Shown here: positions 32,684-39,457 of the stretch, piece by piece | Position numbering within the stretch: position 1 is the first letter of the stretch | Layout of the letters: each line of letters begins with the position of its first letter | Source of the DNA: Bolinopsis microptera | Taxonomy: Eukaryota; Ctenophora; Tentaculata; Lobata; Bolinopsidae | Length of the DNA stretch: 64,000 bases | Reading direction: 5' to 3' | Assembly: GCF_026151205.1 (NCBI RefSeq) | Contig: NC_087072.1 | Location: 17,375,669-17,439,668 of the forward strand | Position numbers and translations under genes: made by a program | The notes under the pieces: generated by a model | Database searches by the model: none | What the model saw: only the letters and a program-made list of their open reading frames with translations | What the model was told of the DNA's origin: nothing

Positions 32684-34267
32684 ATGGCAAAGTTTCTAAA
32701 CAGTCAGGAGTCAATATCGAGCTCCCTTTTGTTGTGGAGCACCCTTCCGACGCAGGTGGCTGTACAGGAAAGCTACGATTTGAGATGTTGGCCGGTCACG
32801 AACATTTTCAACCAGGATTCACCGATTGCATTTAATCTTCCTGCTCAAAATAAGGGGATGTTAAGCGATATTCATATCGTTACCAAGGTTAAAATTCAAA
32901 AAAATGGGCAAGACTTGCAAAAAGGCGAAAAAGATTTATCTGTCATCAACAATTTCGCAAATAGTCTCTGGACCCAACTCGATGTTCAGATTGGTACAAG
33001 GACTGATGTAACACAAAGCATGCACAACTCTTATCCGTATGTAACATTTTTTAATCATGTTCTCAATTCGGAAACAACACGGTCTAATTATCTCTTCTAT
33101 AATGAGATGTGGAAAATGGATGAAGGTTATCACAAGGAACTGGAAGAAACAGAGCGAAAATTTTGGACTTGGAATCCGGATGTAGAAGATGCTCTACGGG
33201 ATCTTATGCCTGACGAATTAAACGAAACACAACAAGCTGCTGCTCTTGAAGCTGTCAAGGAAAAACTGTGGGATGCTAATTTTACTAGACAAGAAACGAT
33301 CAATGATGTGGCTAGAGCTCTTGGACATGAAGACGAAGGGGTTATCCGAAGAATTGCAACTCGTACGTGGGAAATTATCGACGCTGCATGGTTACCATCT
33401 AAGGGCAATCCTGCTGCAAGCGAGCGCAGTAGACGAATCAATCGAGGACAAAGTGTTACCCTATGCTCGAAGTTGCATTGTCCTCTGTTTAACACATCCA
33501 AGTGTTTACCGACCAGTATGGATATTAGAATAAGTTTAACAAAGAACGATGATAGTTTTTTGTTGCTTTCTAATGTGGCTAATGCACCCTACAGTGTGGT
33601 GATTGAGGACTGTTATTTAAATGTCACCTATATTAGAGCTCGGGATTCGATTCTCCAGCTAATTGAGGATAAATTGACAACAGTCCCGGCATCGTACTTT
33701 ATTACTAAGCCCGAGATTTTGATAAAGTCGATTCAAAATGCCGGGAGAATCATTAGGCTGACAGATATATTTCATGACAAGGTCCCTCCATTTGCTTTCT
33801 TCTGCTTGCAAAAGAGTTCCAGTTTTGAGGGGTCAAGCATGTTGGCAAATCCATATACTTTCATACCGTTTAAGCGATTCAACTTTTATTTGGACGGGTC
33901 TCCTTATTTCAAGGAATCGTTGGAAGTAAAAACTGTTGAGAGAGGCGTTGATGATGTCATTCGTTATGAAGAATTTGGAGATTACATACGCCAGCTTTAC
34001 ACAACACTGGGTAAATCCCTCAAAGGCGATTGTCTCATCAACAGTGATAACTTTCTGCTAAACTTCATGGTAGCAATAAGTTTTGGAGCTGATAAGACTA
34101 GTCTGTCAGAAAATCATCTGAATCTTCAAAATAAATCTTCAACCTATCTGGAAATTGACCTAGGAATAAATACGGACATTCCGGCTGACATGGTGCTCAT
34201 TGTTTATGCAGTTCACGATAGACAGATACAGATTGACAAAGATCGACAAATACACATCATCGAATGA
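32684..34267 (+). CDS. Major capsid protein (double jelly-roll type)
   Basis: 527 residues. The N-terminus has the layout of the F54H12.2-like Polinton capsid family: a hydrophobic turn then LPTQVAVQESYDL, WPVTNIFNQDSPIAF, NLPAQNKGMLSDIHIVTKVKI. The middle contains an acidic, helix-rich insertion (about residues 150-260). It then returns to strands (LHCPLFNTSKCLPTSMDIRI and PFAFFCLQ..S..GS). Its ATG overlaps the basic tail of the pVI-like gene by 16 bp and its stop overlaps the protease ATG (ATGA). It is expected to form the hexon-like shell. The frame is intact, supporting a recent insertion. Confidence 0.85.
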   Translation: MAKFLNSQESISSSLLLWSTLPTQVAVQESYDLRCWPVTNIFNQDSPIAFNLPAQNKGMLSDIHIVTKVKIQKNGQDLQKGEKDLSVINNFANSLWTQLDVQIGTRTDVTQSMHNSYPYVTFFNHVLNSETTRSNYLFYNEMWKMDEGYHKELEETERKFWTWNPDVEDALRDLMPDELNETQQAAALEAVKEKLWDANFTRQETINDVARALGHEDEGVIRRIATRTWEIIDAAWLPSKGNPAASERSRRINRGQSVTLCSKLHCPLFNTSKCLPTSMDIRISLTKNDDSFLLLSNVANAPYSVVIEDCYLNVTYIRARDSILQLIEDKLTTVPASYFITKPEILIKSIQNAGRIIRLTDIFHDKVPPFAFFCLQKSSSFEGSSMLANPYTFIPFKRFNFYLDGSPYFKESLEVKTVERGVDDVIRYEEFGDYIRQLYTTLGKSLKGDCLINSDNFLLNFMVAISFGADKTSLSENHLNLQNKSSTYLEIDLGINTDIPADMVLIVYAVHDRQIQIDKDRQIHIIE

Positions 34268-34749
34268 GAGGTCTGAACACAAGAGAAATCAACAGAATAC
34301 TGCAAAGTAATGCAGTCACTAGACATTCGTTTCTTGGGATATATCCAGCTTGCATGAAGCCCAAGACGAGGAGAAATTTATATACATTTATCACCAACTC
34401 TGATGAACACCACAAAGCCGGAGAACATTGGAATGCCTGGGTGGTTAACGGAGACACGATTCTATTCTTTGACAGCTTTTCAAGAGATCCTAGAGATGAA
34501 AGCTTTCCTATTCATTACAGACAGTTAACTCAAAAGTTTAAAACAGTCAGATTTGTGACCACACGCGTGCAATCTGCTAAAAGCACATCTTGTGGGCTAT
34601 TTTGCATACATTTCATTTTTTCTATGACGATTGCCTTAGGTGTACAGGGTTTTTTGAGTGACTATACAAAAGATTTTAGAAAGAATGACAAAATAGTGCT
34701 TGATATAGTAAGCAGTTTTAGCGATCCAAGTTCCTTTTTTTTAATTTGA
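34264..34749 (+). CDS. Adenain-like cysteine protease (Ulp1/C5 fold)
   Basis: 161 residues. The catalytic set is visible in order: His55 in GEHWNAWVV, Asp70 in FFDSF, Gln103 in RVQSAKSTSC and Cys110 in SCGLFCIHF. This is the maturation protease of Polintons and adenovirus-like lineages, which cuts capsid precursors. It is translationally coupled in layout to the capsid gene through a 4-bp ATGA overlap. It is the last gene of the plus-strand block; its length is slightly short of adenain (about 200) because the C-terminal lobe is small. Confidence 0.88.
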   Translation: MRGLNTREINRILQSNAVTRHSFLGIYPACMKPKTRRNLYTFITNSDEHHKAGEHWNAWVVNGDTILFFDSFSRDPRDESFPIHYRQLTQKFKTVRFVTTRVQSAKSTSCGLFCIHFIFSMTIALGVQGFLSDYTKDFRKNDKIVLDIVSSFSDPSSFFLI

Positions 34750-35113
34750 CATTTCTACTCTATACAAATATATTTAGTGTGGTTGTAGTTATTTTGTTTG
34801 CGGTCCATAGTCAAGATGCACGATGATGTTTCGGAGATATTCCAAGATTTTGCAAGATTAATTTTATAGCTAGAAACCCTGCGCCGAGGCGCAGGTGCTT
34901 TGTGAAGTAAAACTATCGATGTATAATATGTTTTTAAACAATAATACTTGAATTGTTTTCAAATAAAAGTTTAATAGTGTTTGTCTTGTTTATAAATGCA
35001 ATCAAAAAAGTAACGCCAAACGTTAATAAAAAAATTCGAGTTAGGATCTAATAGTTCTAAAAAAATATAAGCTTTACCAAAAAATATATCAATATATTAA
35101 TATACCCACTACC
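34750..35113. other. Convergent intergenic region with perfect hairpin
   Basis: It lies between the converging capsid/protease genes (plus) and packaging genes (minus). A perfect inverted repeat cctgcgcc-ga-ggcgcagg at 34878-34895 stands out as GC-rich in AT-rich sequence. AATAAA-type polyadenylation wording occurs nearby at about 34962 (aaataaaag). A shared transcription-end role is an inference. Confidence 0.5.
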
Positions 35114-35455
35114 CTAAAATGTTATGGCCTGCTGTCTTAAAGTCATATAGAAATTTTCATATTTTTCAGAAAATTTCCCTTTGCAAATGTATGCGATTAC
35201 CTCATCAAATCGTATATTCATCAATCTTTTACCGACAGTTACAAATCCATCCTTGCTTCGTCCGATATTGGTCTTTGCTAACCTGATCAGTAGAGTTCTT
35301 CCTAATACGGAATTTACTACTGACGGAGGTGAGATTGCAAGTCCCGCTGGAAGCATTACCGATTTTATTTGTTCAGTTATCCCCTCAGTGGGGATGAGCG
35401 CAACTTTGTCTTCTTCTTCGCCTTTTATCTTTGGAACAAGCACATAACGAGACAT
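35114..35455 (-). CDS. Conserved-type small Polinton protein, function unknown
   Basis: 113 residues from ATG at 35455; the start lies one base after the stop of the next gene (TGA-c-ATG), so the two form a tight minus-strand unit. It begins MSRYVLVPKIKG, has a hydrophobic middle (MLPAGLAISPPSVVNSVLG) and a basic second half. I do not recognise a domain. Its position after the small hydrophobic protein and the ATPase suggests a structural or late role. Confidence 0.6.
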   Translation of the reverse strand: MSRYVLVPKIKGEEEDKVALIPTEGITEQIKSVMLPAGLAISPPSVVNSVLGRTLLIRLAKTNIGRSKDGFVTVGKRLMNIRFDEVIAYICKGKFSEKYENFYMTLRQQAITF

Positions 35456-35456
35456 G

Positions 35457-35810
35457 TCAAAAGACTGATTTCAATAGTCCACCCACAACCGGGAGAACTG
35501 CAGATAAAATAGCAGATAGAGCACCTCCTCTTTGAATGACCCTTTCTTTTATATAACCAGGTTTCATCCCGCTCGCAGATCTAATGAAACGCTTATGCTT
35601 CTTAATATTTGCTTCCTGTGTCTTGGAAAGTGTCAAATTTTGCTTGTCGAGAAGCGTAAATATAAGATTCAGAGCCTTGAACAAATCAGCAGGGGCGTTA
35701 ATAAGAATCTGCTTACGATTCTTGACGGAGGCTTTAGCTAGCTTTCCAAGAATGTAACGGTGTTGATTTAACAATTGAGCCTGCTTTACAGAAAGACGCT
35801 TGGAAACCAT
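35457..35810 (-). CDS. Small Polinton protein with hydrophobic Gly-rich C-terminus
   Basis: 117 residues from the ATG at 35810 (MVSKRLSV); two non-ATG codons upstream are discounted. The N-terminal half is Lys-rich and helical (AKASVKNRKQILINA, then a Leu-rich helix). The end is QRGGALSAILSAVLPVVGGLL followed by four residues, an amphipathic/hydrophobic tail after a GG pair. A small protein of this pattern (Lys-rich helix, then RGG and a hydrophobic tail) is familiar from other Polintons; a membrane-active or internal capsid role is a guess. Confidence 0.65.
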   Translation of the reverse strand: MVSKRLSVKQAQLLNQHRYILGKLAKASVKNRKQILINAPADLFKALNLIFTLLDKQNLTLSKTQEANIKKHKRFIRSASGMKPGYIKERVIQRGGALSAILSAVLPVVGGLLKSVF

Positions 35811-36403
35811 GACCAATAGTCCGTTATCACAGTGAGCTCTTCGGGTAACTCTGGTGCAAACGAAATAACAATGAAGCCTCTGTGACTCTTTGAAGCTTTT
35901 ATATAACTGTTCATAATGCGGTCTACATTTTTGCCTGTATATATCTGTCGAGCTAAAGTGTTCACCTGTCTAGTATTCCTTTGACTGTGAAAACATACAT
36001 AATAGTGCGCGTTTGATGACATCAAACGAAAAAGCGGACAATTTGGAAATAGGTTCTGGGTGAGGTAAAATGTTGATATTTTACGATGGTGACTACCTAA
36101 AATGAACACTTCTGCAACTTCCTTATTTCGTCCCGTTAGGATTAAATCATCAATGACAAGAACAGAACTTTGATTAGTGTCCATTTGAGCGAAATCTAAA
36201 CCCTTGATGAATTTTATCGGTTGACTCTCGACTTCATTCCATTCTCGCATAAAGTCCTGTTCTATGTTATACATGTAGTATACGTTGTTAGGCCATGGAT
36301 GAATCAACTTCTGTCGTATCATCTCAAGGATAAATTGTGTCTTCCCCGATCCCGAGCAACCATGAACAATGGCGATGCGGGAAGCTTCAAATTTTATCGG
36401 CAT
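35786..36403 (-). CDS. Genome-packaging ATPase (FtsK/HerA, A32-like)
   Basis: 205 residues from the ATG at 36403 (MPIKFEASRIAIVHG). The Walker A is GCSGSGKT (Lys21), the Walker B is SSVLVIDD (Asp85-Asp86), then GSHHRKISTFYLTQNLF, whose TQN is the sensor-type motif of this ATPase family, then SQRNTRQVNTLARQI. It powers DNA translocation into capsids. It starts 8 bp after the integrase stop and overlaps the next gene by 25 bp, so integrase, ATPase and two small proteins form a compact minus-strand block. Confidence 0.9.
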   Translation of the reverse strand: MPIKFEASRIAIVHGCSGSGKTQFILEMIRQKLIHPWPNNVYYMYNIEQDFMREWNEVESQPIKFIKGLDFAQMDTNQSSVLVIDDLILTGRNKEVAEVFILGSHHRKISTFYLTQNLFPNCPLFRLMSSNAHYYVCFHSQRNTRQVNTLARQIYTGKNVDRIMNSYIKASKSHRGFIVISFAPELPEELTVITDYWSWFPSVFL

Positions 36404-36411
36404 TTCTGAGC

Positions 36412-37476
36412 TTAGATGTTGAAAAGTTCCTGTTGAGGGATCCAACTATTGGCCTCGTCGGGATATCCTTGAAACTTGACCAGATACTCAATATTACCCC
36501 TCCTTTTGCGACGGTTCACAATCTTTTCTATAGGCCAAACGTTGTTACTTTTGTCCACAAGTTGAATTTCGCTGGAATAAAAACTACCAATGATGGGATT
36601 GTTTTTATAGTCAATCAGTTTGTAATTGGGCGGGTAGCTATTAACGATTGAGGAAACCGAGTATACTTCATATCCATGGGTTTGATCGAACCCACGCTGA
36701 AATGTAGTTTTCTTCCTGGTGATGCGAACGGTGTCTCCAATCCTAAACTTAATTTTTGAGTGTTTCTTTTCCTTTACCACAGGTGGAAACAGGTTCCTTC
36801 GCACAATGTGTTCGTTCCTCTTGGTTACATCTATTGGTCTCATACCTATACTTCGATGGTGAGTTGTATTATAAGCACGTACTATGTCTTGCAATATGTC
36901 CACATAACGATGAGATCCACGACTGGTGAAGTATCTATACATTCTTCCTTTCAAATTTCGATTAAATCTTTCAACTATTGGACACTTTCGGTCTGAAAAG
37001 ACGTGATAATACTTGATTTTGTGTTTTTTTAGCAGCGGTAGAAATAAACGATTCCGAAACTCAGTTCCTTGGTCGAAGGAAATTTTAGAAGGTTTATTTC
37101 TTCGAAGAAAAGGTCTCATGACATCAACGATAGATTTAGCACTTTTAGATTTAAGCTTGAAAACCCAAGCCCGCTTGCTGAAGGTATCAATGATGCAAAT
37201 AAGAAAAGTGTGTCCATCATTTTCGCTCTTGAACTTGCTCATGTCCACCAGATCGATCTCATAAAGATAGTTTATACCTTTTGTGTACACTCTCCGAAAC
37301 AGTGGAGGTCTGCTAACAGGCTTGTGCAAAGTGTACGTATCAATTCCTCTCAAAGCCTTCTTAACATCTGTTAGGGTGATGGTGGGGTCACGTGACCTGA
37401 CAGCTTTGTAGAAGCGATTAATGCCAGTAAAGGCTGCATGAAATTTAGGATCTGTATATAGCGCCTGTAAGTCCAT
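36412..37476 (-). CDS. Retroviral-type integrase with C-terminal chromodomain
   Basis: 354 residues. DDE core: Asp75 in YEIDLVDM, Asp135 in SFDQGTEF, Glu169 in CPIVERFNR (33 residues between the last two, near the usual 35). The region PPLFRRVYTKGIN precedes the core. The C-terminal half has an SH3-like basic segment (FRIGDTVRITRK) and a chromodomain (WPIEKIVNRRKRRGNIEYLV, then FQGYPDEANSWIP). It inserts the element with 6-bp duplications; the chromodomain probably steers to chromatin. It is diverged from the neighbouring plus-strand gene by only 73 bp. The frame is intact. Confidence 0.95.
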   Translation of the reverse strand: MDLQALYTDPKFHAAFTGINRFYKAVRSRDPTITLTDVKKALRGIDTYTLHKPVSRPPLFRRVYTKGINYLYEIDLVDMSKFKSENDGHTFLICIIDTFSKRAWVFKLKSKSAKSIVDVMRPFLRRNKPSKISFDQGTEFRNRLFLPLLKKHKIKYYHVFSDRKCPIVERFNRNLKGRMYRYFTSRGSHRYVDILQDIVRAYNTTHHRSIGMRPIDVTKRNEHIVRRNLFPPVVKEKKHSKIKFRIGDTVRITRKKTTFQRGFDQTHGYEVYSVSSIVNSYPPNYKLIDYKNNPIIGSFYSSEIQLVDKSNNVWPIEKIVNRRKRRGNIEYLVKFQGYPDEANSWIPQQELFNI

Positions 37477-37549
37477 CAGAGAAATAAGGTAATTTTAAAT
37501 TTCGCGATGGTATAAATAGAGAACGTTCTCAAAGTAACATACATAAATA
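37477..37549. promoter_or_regulatory. Bidirectional promoter region between integrase and zinc-finger gene
   Basis: 73 bp separate two divergent start codons. A TATA-like tataaatag lies at about 37511-37519, about 31-39 bp upstream of the plus-strand ATG. Both directions probably start here; no motif for the minus direction is obvious. Confidence 0.5.
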
Positions 37550-38716
37550 ATGTCTTTAATTTGCGAGTATTGTACATCATCCTTCACAAGCAATGCCAAG
37601 CTTTACATGCACAAAAAAACGGTACATGGTAATCCCAGTCTTGTTCTGGTTAATCACGGGCATAACAATGATGCAACTTCGGGTAGAAAACGAAAATTGG
37701 GCTCCGATCGTGGAAAAAATCATCCTTCTAGTAATCAAAAACCTGACCCACAATTAGATCCTGATCTTACGGTGATCGATGAATATGATGCAAAGCGACC
37801 AAAAAATGATGAAAATGATGATGGCCTAAAAATTATCGATGAAGTGAAAGATGAAGATGACAGTGATGGTGATGATCAAAGAGATCCCGGGCTGACAATT
37901 GTGGATCGGTGGGATAGAGCTAAAGATTATAGACAGCTTTACAAAGATTGCATCAGAGAAGGTAAAAACGCCAAGATTAAATTCAAGCGGCAAAACGATC
38001 GCTTGTTGTCGGAACATAGATCGGAACTAAGCAACAGATTAGAAGCTCAACGGGTGGAATACAACAAACAAATTGAGTGGCTCAAAAAAAGGCACGAAAA
38101 GCAACTATCCGACCTGGAAGATGTCAAAGATAGTCTCTGCAAAGATGAGTTGCAAAAATTACAGTACGAACTAAATAGTGCAAAAGAAAAATGCGAGACT
38201 GAAGTCGCTCGTCTTAAAGCAACAGTTAAAGGTTTTGTAGATGATACTGACGATATCGTTAAAAAACATAAAACAGAGTTGGCTGAGATGGAAAAGGACT
38301 GTCAAGAAAAAATAAAGAAACTTAACGATTATATTAAATCGTTTCAAGACGATGACGATTTAGATGAAAACCCTCTAATAAAGGCTATTTTTAATTGTAC
38401 TACCATGGAAGAGATTTTTAAAATTCAACGTCTTGTGAAAAATCATCAGTGGGACACATTAGTTCAAGATCATCTCCCCACCTTGCAAAACCTTTTTTTC
38501 TCCTTGAGTTATGGTATTATACCAATTTGTCAACCGCAAAGGGATAAGGTAACTGACGAACAAAGATCTTTAGTGGAAAAAATTCAGTCGGGATCTAGGA
38601 CCAACGCAAAAAAGCTACTTTTGAGTAAAAGAGATCAAGTCGCAAATCTATTCTCGATAATCAACGACTCAATAAAGCTTGCCCGAAACTCATATAATCA
38701 CTACTCGGTGCTATAA
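37550..38716 (+). CDS. C2H2 zinc-finger/coiled-coil protein
   Basis: 388 residues. One N-terminal C2H2 finger (CEYCTSSFTSNAKLYMHKKTVH, Cys and His spacing visible) is followed by an acidic Asp-rich linker (about 60-125), then long charged helices (about 135-280) likely forming a coiled coil. A conserved C-terminal domain follows with SYGIIPICQPQRDKVTDEQR at about 322-341 and the final FSIINDSIKLARNSYNH block. I recall the GIIPIC.PQRD.iTdeQR wording from cnidarian Polintons, but no function is known. The ORF1/2 pair of TIR zinc-finger proteins shares the finger type. The truncated C-terminal relic at 28945-29139 is its inverted copy. Confidence 0.8.
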   Translation: MSLICEYCTSSFTSNAKLYMHKKTVHGNPSLVLVNHGHNNDATSGRKRKLGSDRGKNHPSSNQKPDPQLDPDLTVIDEYDAKRPKNDENDDGLKIIDEVKDEDDSDGDDQRDPGLTIVDRWDRAKDYRQLYKDCIREGKNAKIKFKRQNDRLLSEHRSELSNRLEAQRVEYNKQIEWLKKRHEKQLSDLEDVKDSLCKDELQKLQYELNSAKEKCETEVARLKATVKGFVDDTDDIVKKHKTELAEMEKDCQEKIKKLNDYIKSFQDDDDLDENPLIKAIFNCTTMEEIFKIQRLVKNHQWDTLVQDHLPTLQNLFFSLSYGIIPICQPQRDKVTDEQRSLVEKIQSGSRTNAKKLLLSKRDQVANLFSIINDSIKLARNSYNHYSVL

Positions 38717-38759
38717 ATATAACCGGTGTCCGTCAGATGCTAACTCACATCAACGAAAT

Positions 38760-39320
38760 ATGAATTTAGTCTTGCTTCTGGCGACAGTTTCTACTCTTTC
38801 ATTCACCGTGCGTTTTAAAGTGAACAATGAAAGTCATCAAGATTTCTTTGTTTTTGAAGGTGTAAATCAGTCCGCTCATTTGTTTCGTCAAAACAATACA
38901 CTATATCTACGCTGCATGCAAGAGGATCGGATTGCATTATATGAAGCAAGCCTAACAGATGATCACTTCCGCTTTTCGTGGCTTGATTTCATGATTGACA
39001 ATCAAGCAATGAATACGATGAAGAAGAATGAAAACTTCACTGAGATGGACTTTGATCATTTTGTCTTAATTTCTCCCCAGTTTGAGGACACAAACTTAGA
39101 CTACACAGCTAATCCCAGCTTCGAGTTCCATGGTGTAAACTACTGGTTCATTGTGGCTATAGTGATAACTGGTGCTATGATCAGCAGGAGAAATCCTCGA
39201 TTTCGAGAAATTTTCACGATAATTATGTCTTACTTTCACCAAATGATGACCCAACATGATCTTCGACACATCACCTCAACGGTTCTTATGGATGTAACCG
39301 AACAAGCAGATGAAAAGTGA
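38760..39320 (+). CDS. Putative one-pass membrane glycoprotein, right paralogue
   Basis: The start is set at the ATG at 38760 (MNLVLLLATVSTLSFTV, a signal peptide) and not at the long in-frame extension that overlaps the previous gene. 186 residues. The ectodomain shares FKVN...QD.F.FEG.NQ.AHLFR..NTL.LRC.QEDRIALYE and FRFSW.D with the left paralogue, then NYWFIVAIVITGAMI as the transmembrane helix and a tail of about 45 residues. One Cys of the left copy (FECTV) is lost here by a small deletion (YTANPSF). Sequons NQS, NNT and NFT remain. It lies directly downstream of the coiled-coil gene; a TATA-like ctataaatata lies about 50 bp upstream of its ATG. Confidence 0.75.
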   Translation: MNLVLLLATVSTLSFTVRFKVNNESHQDFFVFEGVNQSAHLFRQNNTLYLRCMQEDRIALYEASLTDDHFRFSWLDFMIDNQAMNTMKKNENFTEMDFDHFVLISPQFEDTNLDYTANPSFEFHGVNYWFIVAIVITGAMISRRNPRFREIFTIIMSYFHQMMTQHDLRHITSTVLMDVTEQADEK

Positions 39321-39457
39321 GGACAAAATGGACAATGAACAATGAAAATGCATGCATATTGTTTTACCCTTACGTTAACATTATATTTTGTTGACTGATT
39401 CTAACATCGGGAGAATTAAGAAATTGCGCTGAAATCATATATAATACAGATATGGTG

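Larger units (their letters stand above)
31378..32699 (+). pseudogene. pVI-like internal capsid protein gene, interrupted by a hAT element
   Basis: The first 57 codons (31378-31550) include the Gly-rich hydrophobic stretch GEGLGSFFGSIMKNAIPFLG typical of the adenovirus pVI/pX-like membrane-active protein found next to Polinton capsid genes. A hAT element with 8-bp TSD (31551-32505) cuts the frame. Downstream, from 32514, the coding sequence resumes in the expected frame (an Ala/Lys-rich amphipathic stretch). The expected strongly basic C-terminus (HRPHKKRRRSKW, stop at 32697-32699, overlapping the capsid ATG) lies in another frame, so a small frameshift is also inferred around 32580-32640. 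The gene is non-functional as it stands. Confidence 0.75.

Noticed and set aside
32590..32835. Independent 81-codon gene overlapping the capsid gene
   Set aside because: It is the downstream part of the hAT-interrupted pVI-like gene running on out of frame; the overlap with the capsid frame beyond 32699 is not credible as coding.
33130..33501. Antisense frame within the capsid gene
   Set aside because: Shadow frame of an intact, recognisable capsid protein on the other strand.
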